Origin: Anisus vortex
Lineage: Eukaryota; Mollusca; Gastropoda; Planorbidae
Length of the DNA: 64,000 nt
NCBI GenBank assembly: GCA_949126835.1
Contig: OX421500.1
Coordinates: 17,800,181-17,864,180, forward strand
Reading direction: 5' to 3'
Part shown: positions 40,330 to 52,649 of the stretch, piece by piece
How positions within the stretch are numbered: position 1 is the first letter of the stretch
How the letters are laid out: every line of letters begins with the position of its first letter
Position numbers and translations under genes: made by a program
The notes under the pieces: model-generated
The model's input: only the letters and a program-made list of their open reading frames with translations
Database searches by the model: none
Told to the model about the DNA's origin: nothing

Positions 40330-41370
40330 AGATATTTTCATTTTAAGCTATTGTATAATTTTTAAGCATAAAGACTAAAATGATAGTTAAAACACTTTTT
40401 TAAATAATAAAATATTCCTTTTGAAGTGATTTTTAAATAAACACAAATTCATAAAACACTTCCCCACAACTTGCTTCAACAAAGAATATCCCTTTTATAT
40501 GAACATCATTGATCTAATATGAATATATAACCTCTGATATCAAAAGTGCAATCTGCTTAAAATTTACAATAAATAAAAAATATTAATAAACAAAGTTCAG
40601 CAAAAAAATCAATAAAAAAATATAAAAATATAATTTTAACCAAGAAATTTAATGTTTATCATCTTACAAAATTGTTTTCCGTCTAAACAATACCTTCTTA
40701 TCCTAAGGAACTTAATCGATACAATGCGTTTACCTGCAGGTTTGTGTCAATAATTGAAAAAGACGTACACGTAACGATTATCGAATTGTTTGTTATAATA
40801 ATAAACTGCGGGCTGTGTGTGTAAAGAAGTAACAGTTTCACTCTATTGTTGACTGTAGTGTCAATGAACCGTTTAGAAATGATAAAAACTGCATTAAAGA
40901 AGAAAATAGAAATCGAATTAAGTTTAAATAGAATCATTAGTACGCTCGTCCTTATAATTATAGTCTCTTTATATTTCATGATCAAGGTCTCAACGGAATA
41001 GTTATATTTAAGTTTACTTGTGAGTGCTTGAATGTAGCTTATGTTATACCAATTGGACCTGTGGGTTTTTCATCATGTTGCGTATCTAAATGTGATCTTT
41101 ATGCGGGTTATGCAGACGTACATAATTTTAAACAAAATTATAGAACATGCAACATACATTTTAATTTCATGCTTTTTTTTCAGTTGTATATTATATAACG
41201 TTTATATATTATATTATTGTATTGCCTTTATTCTAAATGTGAAAGTATTTATGGTTTATAATGATTAAAGTAGATTACGAAGCACACTACGGTAAAATAG
41301 GCTGATTTATCTGTAAAAAAAAAATATATTTTCTGATAATAGTTCATTTCTTTATTGATACTGCTTAATG
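40330..41370. other. AT-rich stretch, nothing recognised
   Basis: Short ORFs on both strands are composed of AT-rich codons and show no domain. No repeat ends were found. Confidence 0.5.
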
Positions 41371-41371
41371 A

Positions 41372-44326
41372 TGTAATAAGATAAGATAGGAAAAGATAAG
41401 ATTGCTTTATTGGTCCAAATGAATGGAAAATTGACTTGATTACATAAATTCCGTCTTTCAGCATACCTAAAACAATATTAAAGAACCATTTGTACTCAAA
41501 CACAATAGACATTCACGCACACGATCATACCATTTATCATACAAGAAATAAGTAGGCCTATTATTTAGGAGTCAGCTATTGAGTCATCGTATTTCCTGGC
41601 TGAAAGATGATTCTTTTGAAAGAGTCTTACTGACAGTGGAACAAAAGAGTTCTTAAATCTCTCTGTTCTTGCCCTCATAGAAAGAAGCCGACCACTTCAA
41701 CTAGATATTATGTAGCTATCATGAAGCGGGTGTGCATGATCTTGGAGGATTTTATCAATCATAGACAGGCACCTTGAACTGAAAATATCCGCAAGAGATG
41801 GTAATTCTGTCTGTGTAGTACGAGAGGCTTTGTTTATTAGGCGGTCTATCCGATGTTTGTTCAATGTGGTGGTATTACCATACCAGCAGGTGATTGCAAA
41901 GGTTATGATGCTACCAACAGTCGCCGAGTAAAATAGATTCATAATGGTTTTCTCTATGTGAAATATTTTTAGTTTATTAAGACAGAAAAGTCGTTGGTGC
42001 ATTTTCTTACAAAGGATTTGGCAGTGGTCAGACCAAGTTAGTTTCATCAGTAATTGTGACGCCAAGATATTTATATTGCGAGACTTGATCTATTATTTGT
42101 TTTTTTATGTGCAAATCAGTCAGCTTGCGTTTCTCCTTCCGGAAGTCTACAATCATTTCTTTCGTTTTTGTGATGTTCAATATCAGGTAGTTCTCTCCGC
42201 ACCATTTGTAGAAATCTGAGGTCGTACTGTGATAGAGACTGTCGTCACTGGAAACAAGGCCGACAATGGCTGTATCATCGGCGTATTTGATTACAGATAC
42301 TGTATCGATTGCTGAACTTTGAATGTCATTGGTGTAAATTGTGTATAGAACGGGAGAGAGGACACACCCTTGAGGCGCTCCAGTGCTTATTTCTCTAATT
42401 TGTGAGGTACATCCCTCTACTCTGACAAATTGAGGGCGGTTTATCAGAAATTGCATGATCCAGGCTTGGATGCGTTGACTGACATTTAAAGCAGATAGTT
42501 TCTGTATCATAAGGTGTGGTTGGATGGTATTGGATGCAGATGAAAAGTCAACGAAGAGTATTCGAGCGTAATTCTTCGGCGTATCCAGATGGTGGTACAG
42601 TCTATCTAACATTAATGCTATAGCATCCTCTGCGCTTCTGCCTTTTTTGTAAGCCAATTGGTAGGGATCAAGGCTTTTGTGCACCTTATTTAGTATACGT
42701 CGGAGAATAATTTTCTCAAAACATTTCATGATAATAGATGTTAAAGCGACAGGACGTAGGCCATTGTTGCAAAGGACTTTTTCTTTCTTTGGTACGGGCA
42801 CAATCTCTGAGGTTTTCCAGATAATAGGAATAGTATGGTTTTCCAAAGATTGATTAAAAATGTAGCAAAAAATAAAGGACAGCTGTTCCGCACAAAGCTT
42901 TACTAGTCGCCCACTTATTCTGTCTGGTCCTGACGCTTTGGATATGTTTACTTGTTTAAACAGTGACGTCACAACATCTACACTGAAACCTTCCTGACTT
43001 TCATCTAGAATTAAATTTAAATTGTTAAAAGATGACATTATGTCTTGGTGAATAGATCTAAAATCGTGACAGTCAAAACGGCAGTAAAAATTATTTAGTT
43101 GGTTGATAAAAGTATTACTATCTTCATTCACACTCAGAGTGTTACGCTTGGGTACATAGCCCGTGATTTTCTTTAGGCCATCCCAACATGCTTTTGAATT
43201 GTTCATACGAAAGAAACCTTCAATTTTTTGTTTATACTGTTTTTGTGCCTTCATGTATTTTCTTTTTAAGTTCTTTTTTTGCGGAAATAAATTCTGATGT
43301 AGGCCTACCATTCTTAAAAGCATTTTTCTTGTTCAATATTGCTTCTTTAATTTCTTTAGTCATCCAAGGTTTGTTGTTTTTAAATACCCTTCACAAAAAA
43401 TAATATAGGAGTTGACAGTATCTGTTAGTTGATCAATGTCGGGACAAGTATTTATAAAGACATTCCAATCAGTCTGTTCTAGACAGCTTTGTAGTCTTCC
43501 CACCGCCTCCTCTGTCCATATCTGAATATATTTAGTTTCAGGTTTTGACATCCTTAAGACTGGTTTGTAACGAGGGGTAAGGTGTATCATTGTGTGATCC
43601 GATTCTCCAAGAGGAAATAAACTGTGAGAGACATAAGCACTTGTTATATTACCGTAACACATGTCAAGTGTTCTTTCAAGTCTTGTAGGACAGGACACAT
43701 ACTGGGAGTAGGTTGGTAATGACTGACTTAGTGATAGTTGATTAAAGTCCCCTAGGACAAGACGAACAGTGTCAGGGCTTGTTGATTCCTGTTCAGTTAT
43801 GATGGCCAGTAACTGGATGATAGCGATGTCTGTGTTGGCTGTGGGTGGGATGTAAACAAGTGTTACGTATATTTGTGCGAATTCTCTCGGTAGATAGTAT
43901 GGCCTGAGGCTGACGCACAATACCTCTATGTCTGGCATGCATATTCTTGTTTTAATTGTAATGCAGTTGATACTGCAATATTGTTTGTTTATACATATTG
44001 CCAGTCCTCCACCTTTACTTTTGCCACTATTGATGGTTCTGTCTGACCGAAGCAGATAAAATGCATCTAGGTTCACAGAGGTATCTGGGACAGTTTCGTG
44101 GAGCCAGGTTTCTGTTAAGCATATTAAAGAGCTTTCACGGAACTGAAACAGATGTTTGCAACAGCAATCCAGCTCATCTATTTTATTATTTAACGACCTT
44201 ACATTGCCAAACACAATACGTGGAAGATAACCCCTCTGTCCTCTCTTCCTGCTTTTAACACGTATTCCTCCCCTTCTGTCACGTTTCTTTAGTTTTGTTC
44301 GTGTTGAGACGTGTTTGCTTGTTGTA
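41372..44326 (-). mobile_element. Nearly complete LINE (endonuclease-RT, CR1/Rex1-like) with TTATC-type tail
   Basis: On the minus strand an N-terminal arginine-rich lead (RGQRGYLPRIVFGNVRS) opens an AP endonuclease (LICLTETWLHE, LVLGDFNQL, GESDHTMI) at about 44326-43360. The RT follows at about 43323-42028 (KASGPDRISGRLVKLC, PVALTSIIMKCFEKIIL, APQGCVLSPVLYTIYTND, IKYADDTAIVG). The C-terminal part 42065-41697 has LTWSDHCQILCKK. The 3' end carries CAATAAAGCAATCTTATC and a short TCTTATC repeat, the kind of tail used by CR1/L2-type elements. At least two frame changes, near 43.3 kb and 42.05 kb, break it, so this copy is unlikely to be active, but it is the best preserved LINE in the window. Confidence 0.92.
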
Positions 44327-44735
44327 CTTGTTAATACTTATTTAATGGATAATTCGGATTGTAACAGTACATTTTTTTTTGTTACTGAAGACTAAAGACT
44401 ATAGTCTGTGATGAATTTTACACAGCTTAACGATTGTAGTCGTACATTGAAACGTATGTAATAATGTTTTAATGGTTTTTTAAGTATTACTGTCATGCTG
44501 AAGGTATGGGGATATTTTCTATTTGCTGGTTAAAAGCTAAACATTAAACGAAAGATTGTATTTGTATGCAATATATCCAGTAGATTTTACAATTCAATTT
44601 ACATATTTAATATCCGTACGCTGCCTATTTATTTTAAAAATAAAAGAAGTGTACTGTATGTGCATTCCATTTGACCTGATCACTGTATTATTGTATTCAT
44701 TCCATCTGCAGCTCCTGATATATAGATTTGAAATT

Positions 44736-47144
44736 ATGCTAACAAATATGCAGTTACAACTCTACCTTAACACGTTTGTTCCTTGGATGTTCCTTTTCTG
44801 CCCAGGTAAGAATAAGTTATTATTTCATTAATTGTTAGAGGCATAATATTCAAAACACAAAATTATAGCATCTTTTTCAACAAAACCATTAGTTAAATGA
44901 TGCAAAGATTCATTAAAAAAATTACATTTTATTTTTTTCATACAGGGATTGCAACAATAGCCGACGCGAGAGTATCACCATTTGTTCAGTATAAGAAAAG
45001 TAATAGCACGGTGAAGATGTTTTCTTTTGGTCCAACCATTAGGACATCAACATTAGTTTATTGTGCTACACACTGTGCGGTGTACTACAGTCCTTGCTAC
45101 AGCTTCACTTTTAATAAAACATCAAGATTGTGCACACCTGGTAAAACGGATTTTATCAATATATCAGTATTATTATTTGATTTATTTTACAATTGAAACA
45201 ATACAATACAATATGATCATGAAACAAATATATATATATATATAATTTTAGTTCTGATTAGTATACAATTTTAAGTTAGCACATTTATTTATATATCTTA
45301 TTACGCTTTAAAAATTTTTTTTTTTTTTTAACTCTAATGATCTCAATATATTTTTATTTTAATTTTACAGGTTACTTTTTAAAAACTATGTATGATTAGC
45401 AATTTTATTTTTAAAATATAAAATCTAACGTCGTGTGACGTAAAGGGACGTGATTATGTTTCTTTTAATCTGATTTAGATGTATCTACTTTATTGTAGTT
45501 ATTTCCCTTACATTATGATTATGGCACGAGTGTGATGAGTCTAAAGTACAATGGAACTTAGAGAATATTAATGTTTGTTGATCTTTTTATTCAGGGTCGC
45601 CAGGTTTGGTATTGATTATATTGTTTACATGCACACAAAAAAAGGAAAGTGTTTTAATTGATTAAATATATACATATATATTTTTTTAATTTTATTTCTA
45701 TCTAAAGAAACTTATCAGCCGATTTGTAAGATTTTTGGCTTTTATCTGGAAATTTAACCAATAATCAAAACAGGTCGTAATATTAGGAATATTGAAGTGT
45801 GTTTAATTGTAGGTTTATATAAGTTTTCGTAAAACAGAGGAACGTACCTTATATGTTTGATATTTTTCACTTTAGGTTCAAGGATAGTTCCTTCAACAAA
45901 TCCACCAGTCCCATTCTCGGGAGCTTTGTATTACATTCCAGGCTTCCTGTGTGATAACACTGTAACAAACTTTACATTAATATCCAATGGAAGTGTCGTC
46001 TCATGTTTCTTAGTGTCGGACGCATTGGTCACTTATACCGTTGCTCACAAAACATGTCAAGGTATTATGTTTGAACTTTTTTTTAACTTGTACATGTATT
46101 ATATTTTTGTGAATAACTAATACGCTCCGTCTGTTCAGAATATTAGAGGGTCCGTGCTTAGTATTAGTATTGAATATTTATTATTGATTTTATATGGAAT
46201 TATTTTGTTGATTTTTATTAACTAGTGTTTGATGCTGAAGGTTTCAACTAGATTTTTTTTTCAATATGGATATTTTGCAAACTAATTCTAACTGGGAAGG
46301 GAGATAGAATGTATACATTGCTAATTATAATTTATATAAACATATACCCATTTATTAAAAACAAGACCACTTTTTTTAGATAAAAAGGTAAGCCAACATA
46401 ACATTAAAATTTAAAAACACTATAAATAAAAAAAAGATAGCTTATTTATTAGCTGCATTGTATGCCACTAATTTTAATTCTAGATCTACATCAAACATCC
46501 TTTTTTGTATCTCAATAGATATCGGAGCACATCTCTACACTATAAAAGTACCGGAAAAGTTTTACTTTCTGTTAAGCATTGCAGACGTTATTAATTCTAC
46601 CTATTGGATTGGCCTCAACGACTTTGCTGAGGAGGGAGTCTACAGGTGGGAGGACGATAACTCTGTAATGGATAATATAACTTTATCTCTGTACTCTTCT
46701 GGTAAGCGAATTGTTTATTTTGAAATGAATATACACCTGTCAGATTTGCTTTACACATTATTTACTATAATTAATTTTTTTTGTTTTTTTCGGTTAATGC
46801 CTTTGACAACAACATCAAAATTCATTAATATTATCAGGCATTAACATTTGGTTAACGATATTTATAAGAAGCCACATAATATGTTAAAAGGCGTATGCAT
46901 TAGTTATAATGTCCATACAACTATATTTGTTTAGATAATGTTTGAATTGTATTTATATGTATAAGCAAAATATGTATGCTTAATTTATTTTATTTTTAAA
47001 TTGATTATAGGTGAGCCCAACAATTTTAAAGGTAACGAAGATTGTACATACTACAGCACTGAAAATAATATGTTGAATGATATTATATGTACAAGAAAGG
47101 CAAGGACCATTTGTGAAATTAGTCAAGAATATTTTTTGCATTAA
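44736..47144 (+). CDS. Secreted C-type lectin with N-terminal PAN-like module, five exons
   Basis: Exons 44736-44805, 44946-45140, 45876-46061, 46519-46701 and 47011-47144 give 255 residues; all introns are phase 1. The first exon encodes a hydrophobic signal peptide (LYLNTFVPWMFLFCPG). The second has a cysteine-rich, PAN/apple-like module (YCATHCAVYYSPCYSFTFN, LCTPG). Exons 3 to 5 form a C-type lectin domain: TYTVAHKTCQDIGAHLYTIK, YWIGLNDFAEEG, YRWEDD, GEPNNFKGNEDC, LNDIIC and ICEI. EPN is the calcium-site triplet linked in this family with mannose-type ligands; the usual WND is LND here but keeps Asn-Asp. The protein is probably secreted and binds sugars; such lectins often act in immunity, which is inference. 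A possible upstream acceptor (CTGCAG at 44706-44711) suggests a 5' untranslated exon. AATAAA occurs near 47374. Confidence 0.88.
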
Positions 47145-47817
47145 TAGCTCAGTATCTGTATACACTATGGTGTATGTGTGCAACGTTGAAATATTTTTAT
47201 TTTCCAATGACTTTACAAAAACTGTCATAATTATATTTTGAATTTATTTGTATGCTTGTTTGTGATAGTTTGTACTATTATAGTTAATTAGTTAAGAGTT
47301 AAAACACACTTGTAAAAGTGAAACGATTCACACTATTTTGTAATCACAAATATAATATACGTTTTTATTAATAATAAATACGTTTAAAATACGGTATTTA
47401 AGCTATAGTCTCATTTTAGCATTGCAATAAAAAAAATTACAACCATAAAACATGTTCAGCAATTTTATTAAAATCTTAGTTATAGAGAATGCCAAATTAT
47501 AAATGAAATTGTTATAATAATAATAATGAACTTTTTTATGTATCCATAATGCATTAGAAATAGTGTATTGCGGATTATTTGAAGAATGTACTGTCATGTA
47601 TATTGTTTTTCCGAGTATTGGAACACGCAATGTTTATTCTTCCCCCCTTTCTTTTTCTCACTACACACGATTTTGTGGGCGGGGCTTAGTCTTTTCGATC
47701 GCCTGACGTTTAGTAAGAAGGCGAGAGATTCTTGGTAAACTTGGTATTTAGTGTTGACCCCAAATTATCGGAGTGTCTCGGAACGACTCATTATTTAAGA
47801 ATGGGGAAGTTCCTATC

Positions 47818-48287
47818 ATTTTTACTCCCTTTATTTTAAGTTGCAATGTCTGCAATCGTCAATCGTCAATGCATGGTGCAAAAATTGGCTTCGATTTTTC
47901 GACCACTTCCCGTGGTCCGATCGAGCTGAAATTTAAACAGCATATTTGTGGCGCCTAACAATACATCCTATCAAATTTTCAGTTAAAACAACTTATAATA
48001 CTACACGTATGACAATATTCATTTCTTAAAAGGAATGTATAAGAAATATTTTGATTTCGCGTTAAAAATGCCTGTGAAACTTTTTATACTTTTTCGGCGC
48101 AAAGCTAGAAAAAAAAATTATGCGCTAAGATTATTTTTAGAACAATTCATACTGAGTATGGAGATATTTTTGAGATTTGCGACACAGATATTTTTTCTGT
48201 ACGTTTCAATTGCAGTAGTCTATCAATTATTTAATTACATGATGGTAAACTTAGTTTGCAAATAAAGGGAGTATAATGAAAACTTCG
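47818..48287. mobile_element. Inverted-end repeat family 'ACTCCC', copy A
   Basis: It starts ACTCCCTTTATTTTAAGTTG and has near its end the inverse TGCAAATAAAGGGAGTA. A shared tail of about 25-30 bp (AAAACTTCGTTTTTATGG, then TTTTCTTGTT) follows. Copies B and C share the whole interior. An ORF of about 65-76 codons inside is intact in copies A and B but broken in C, so it is probably not a gene. Confidence 0.8.
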
Positions 48288-48307
48288 TTTTTATGGTTTT
48301 CTTGTTT

Positions 48308-48800
48308 ATTACTCCCTTTATTTTAAGTTGCATTTTCTGTCTGTCTGTCTGTCTGCAATCATGCGTGGTACAAAACTTTGCTTCGATTTTTCGACCACTT
48401 CCCGTGGTCCGATCGAGCTAAAATTTAGACAGCAGATTTGTGGCGCCTAACAATGCATCCTATTAAATTTTCAGTTAAAACGACTAAAAAATACTACACT
48501 TATGAAAATATTCATTTCTTAAAAGGAAAGTATAAGAAATATTTTAATTTCGCGTTAAAAAATGCCTGTGCAACTTTTTATAGTTTTTCGGCGCAAAGCT
48601 AGAAAAAAAAATTATGCGCTACGATTATTTTTAGAACAATTCATACGGAGTAAGGAGATATTTTTGAGATTTGCGACACAGATATTTTTTCTGTACGTTT
48701 CATTTGCAGTAGTCAATCAATTATTTAATTACATGATGGTAAACTTAGTTTGCAAATAAAGGGAGTATAATAAAAACTTCGTTTTTACGGTTTTCTTGTT
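48308..48800. mobile_element. Inverted-end repeat family 'ACTCCC', copy B
   Basis: It has the same termini and interior as copy A, begins only about 20-35 bp after it in the same orientation, and has a small TCTG microsatellite near its left end. The two copies form a direct tandem pair. Confidence 0.8.
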
Positions 48801-50120
48801 GTTATGAGTTTTGTAATGATACCATGATTTTCACCCCTACTAGTAATGGGTCTATCCCTTGCACCACTTTAACAGTATTTAATGATTTGTTTGTCTGAAA
48901 GACGGAGTAGTTTCTTGATATGTTCCTTTGAGGACGCCTGTGTTTGCACTATTTTATTCTAACTGTACATAATACATATATTGTATATATTGAACATATC
49001 ACCTGAATTAAACTATCAACAACATTTACACTGAAGTTTCATCGTCAAGTTACTAGTAACTGTTAGAACACAAATCCTGAGTTTGTGCCCATGACTATAA
49101 GAAGAGTTCGTGTAATACTGAAACATAAATAATAATAACTAAAGTCTCCCCTAGGACTAACGAGAATTATCAACAAGATCTACACAGCTCTGGCCACAAG
49201 GGGATTGTGGACGTAACAGTACGATCATGTTAATATGTCTTTGTATAGCCTTGTCATATTTCCCAATATTTAAAAAGAAACATGTTTTAGAAAATATAAA
49301 CATTTATTTTGAAAACCTTAAATATATTCATTACAAAAATATCTCAATGCAGACGATCATAATTATTTCGAAGACCATTTTAATCTCCTTGTCATGGTAC
49401 CTTTACTTCAGTATGGTCTAAACTTTGTGGTTTACAAACTCCTTTTAAATATATTCTAATATGAGACATATGTAAAACTGTATAAATTACATTTTGATTG
49501 CTATTGACAAACATGTTTTCAGTATATTTTCTTAGCTCATGTAAAGTCTTTCAAATGTGTATGGGAAGTGAGTGGTATCAAACAACAGCATACAAGACAT
49601 CTGTGATGACGACAAAGAAAGCCGAAATAATGGCGCCTTATTTATGCCGCATGATGCGGATTATAGGTGTGTTATAGGTGACATCGATCACTGCGCCAGA
49701 GTAACACAGGCCGTTGCAAGACATCCATGATTCCTCCTTTAAAATATGTTACAGGTGTTACCTACACGATGTAGAAGCCATAATCGATAAAAACTACTTT
49801 TATTGGAAAAGCTGTCTGTCTACGAATGTACTACACTGGGTGAAATGTATTGATTGTTACCTTAAAATTTACTTTCAGATGATGAAAACTTAGAGCTAAA
49901 AATAGAATTTCCCAAATCGACTTTATCGTAGGCAAATCAAATATATTTTTTTATAGTTATTTATAAGAACTAAATCTTCGTTTGCAGTCTAGTAATATAA
50001 TATAAACATTTATAATGCTATTCGGGAGATATTATTACTTCACAGTACCCGTTTAAAAAGTCATAGGACCGTGTGCCACTGTTCTAGAATATGTTGTAGT
50101 CATTGTGATGCATTTGTCAA
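48801..50120. other. Intergenic stretch, nothing recognised
   Basis: The GC-richer piece at 49600-49760 may be part of a dispersed repeat. No exon with domain content is seen. Confidence 0.4.
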
Positions 50121-50156
50121 CTTTATTGTTATTTGATGTGTTAGCTTGCAGTCATT

Positions 50157-50372
50157 TTATTTCGCATATGACGTTGTGGTTTTTTTCTTAGCTTTGTTTT
50201 CATTTCGTTGTGCCCCTTGATACTTCTTGGAGTTTTCGATACATGCCTGAATGATCCCCCAACATACGCCAACAAAAAAGACGATGGAAGTTTTATTAAT
50301 CATAGTTTGCCTCACACAATTTAGGAAACTAGCTTTTTCAAATAGTTGATATATCTCTTCTTTCTTATACAC
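50157..50372 (-). CDS. Possible 3'-terminal coding exon with one membrane segment
   Basis: The minus strand is open for about 70 codons: FEKASFLNCVRQTM, then a hydrophobic stretch TSIVFFVGVCWGIIQACI, then a Lys-rich end (NENKAKKKTTTSYAK) and TAA. AATAAA follows about 30 nt after the stop, as expected for a last exon. A pyrimidine-rich tract and AG precede the frame. A single membrane helix with a basic cytosolic tail is the only visible property; the product is not recognised and no upstream exon was found. Confidence 0.35.
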   Translation of the reverse strand: MYKKEEIYQLFEKASFLNCVRQTMINKTSIVFFVGVCWGIIQACIENSKKYQGAQRNENKAKKKTTTSYAK

Positions 50373-50960
50373 ACATAAATAAAAAGAAAGTAACTTTAAC
50401 TTACTTATTTATTTTTTTTCGTAGTAAATAAAATAATATATAAGAGCATAATATGGATATTGTGTAAAAATGTCTTAACTACTGCATCATAATAGTATCC
50501 CTATTTATATCATTAAATACCAAAAAAAAAATATATCATGATTTCCTGAACAGTGGGTAATTTGCATAAGATGTCGTTAGCGGGTTTGGTGACGTCATGC
50601 AACATTACTTTGTACTTTTATTAGTGATACATCAAAATATGTAAGTAAGGCACCAGTATACTTATTGGCATGTTTATTTAGTGATCAATCTTCTATGATA
50701 TTAACATACAACCGTTGTAATAAAAAAAAAACATAAATCTGAAACATGTCAGAAAATATAATATTTTATCAAACAGAAAATATAGATCGAAGTTTGGTTA
50801 AGGAGGATGTTCAAATAGTCGATATAGGAGACACGTTTATTAAACATTAATTTAAGGGCTTAACATTTATTTAAGACTTAAAAACATATTCATTTTCCAA
50901 TGTATTTTAGGCTTCAAAATAACGTATATTACACTTTTACTCTAAACGTTTGCATGTGTA

Positions 50961-51033
<73 letters not shown>

Positions 51034-51038
51034 ATGTA

Positions 51039-51113
<75 letters not shown>
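50961..51113. repeat. Long AT array with imperfect palindrome
   Basis: About 150 bp of nearly pure TA dinucleotides, interrupted by TATATGTATATATAATG and its partner TATATATTATATA. It can fold as a large hairpin or cruciform. Confidence 0.95.
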
Positions 51114-51116
<3 letters not shown>

Positions 51117-51329
51117 CATGTTATTCTAAATATGTTTTGTTGTCAATTTCTTGTCATAAAAATCGTAAATCCTTACATTCCCTTAAGATTTAAGTTAAAC
51201 TTTAAATATAGCCTAACAAATAAATAAATGTATCATATAGGTTTATTTGTAACTAATGCATTGTTGACTTTCAATATTTTGTTTTTTTGTAATTGAGTAT
51301 ATTCATCTTCTCTTTCTTATACTTTTCAT

Positions 51330-51790
51330 TCTTTAGAGCTGTTGGTGCCTTGTAGAAATACAAGGCAAACCTATGTATGTGTCATTTTAGGTGTTCTGTG
51401 TTATTATTTGGTTTGACTGTAATGTATGTCTAAGATAAATTTGAGGGCATTCCAGTTGGACGTGGTCTACTGTCTTATGCTGGTGTGTGCAATGTCTGCA
51501 TTTAGGTGGTTGTGTTAGGTTTATTAAGTTTAGATATGAATTAAGTGACATGTACCCTTTTCCTAACTGGCATATTATGTATTTTTTTAGGCGAAATAAC
51601 TCTTACGTAATTTTACATTTGTTTGTTATGCTCATTGATTGGAAAACTTGTTCTTTAAGTGTTTCTTAGCATACTTTTTATTGTGTTGTAGTTGACAAGT
51701 CGTTCAGACTGATCTTATTAGCTTCCTTTCTAGCCAACTTGTCAATTACTTTCATAGCCTAACGTGTCTACACGTACTTGTACGCTTTGT
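51330..51790 (-). mobile_element. LINE C-terminal fragment (RNase H end and Cys-His knuckle, I-like)
   Basis: The minus strand gives KVIDKLARKEANKISLND, the end of an RNase H domain, and further on PPKCRHCTHQHKTVDHVQLE ending in CP, the CCHC motif at the end of I- and R1-type LINEs. Frames are interrupted by several stops. Confidence 0.65.
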
Positions 51791-51929
51791 AAAGTAATAT
51801 TAATTTATTATGTGACTATAAGGTAGTCCAAAATGTGTTCTAGAAGTTGAATCATTGAAGCCAGATGGGTTGTTAGTTATTGTTTGGAGAAGTAAAATTG
51901 AATTTTAAAAAACCGTCGGAACAATTTGA

Positions 51930-52170
51930 TCTATGGGCTGGTGAAGCAGCGTTTACCAATTTCCCTGACCACGGCATAATTTGGTAACCTGTGGCTAGCA
52001 CTATGTCCAGCCGCTATTACTTTAACTCAACTAAAGCCAGATAACCACCAGAGCTGAGTTACCCACCAGACATGAAAACAAATCGTAGCCCTCACCAGAA
52101 TGCGAAGTCAATATATTCCGTTCGCAATCAGAACGCTCAGCCGCTCGGCCACAACATCCTTTATTGTTTG
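51930..52170 (-). repeat. tRNA-derived SINE, near full length
   Basis: On the minus strand it begins GTGGCCGAGCGGCTGAGCG, an A box of tRNA-Ser/Leu type. It continues with GGTGAGGGCTACG, then GGGTAACTCAGCTCTGG, a TTTAGTTGAGTTAAAGTAA block, GTGCTAGCCACAGG and GCCGTGGTCAGGGAAATTGG, ending CGCTGCTTCACCAGCC. Its second half matches the SINE at 8.2 kb. Confidence 0.7.
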
Positions 52171-52649
52171 GAGTGTTGTCGGTAATCTGTGAAGATTACT
52201 GTCGATGCTAGGCTGATCTTTTTGCTGTTAAATGTAAGTCTAACTTTCTTTAGAACATTATTTATGTCATATATTTTTTGTATGTGGATCTGTTCAGTAG
52301 TTTCAACACGATGCTCTTGACTCGCTTCGTTTTTTGTTTAAATAAATAAATAATATATTTCTTTAGGCGCCTAGCCCAGCGCTTGTTGTGGCCTTAAGTG
52401 CTGAACGGTCTTTTTGTTCGTTTGTTTACCGGATAATTTTCTTTTTTTTTTAACGTTCGTGCCGTTTACAGGAATTTTGTTGTTTTTATGACATAGTCTT
52501 TTTTATAGTGTCACTCGGTGTGTCTGGAACTTTATTGTCGACTATTATGAAGATGATGATATCGTTCTAATTCTAATTTAATATGTAATAAAGTTTTTTT
52601 GTGTCTTGTATGCGTTGACCGGCTTCGTCTATTAAGCCGCTGTTTGAAC

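Noticed and set aside
49227..49421. 64-residue ORF
   Set aside because: AT-driven composition with no domain, splice or conservation clue.
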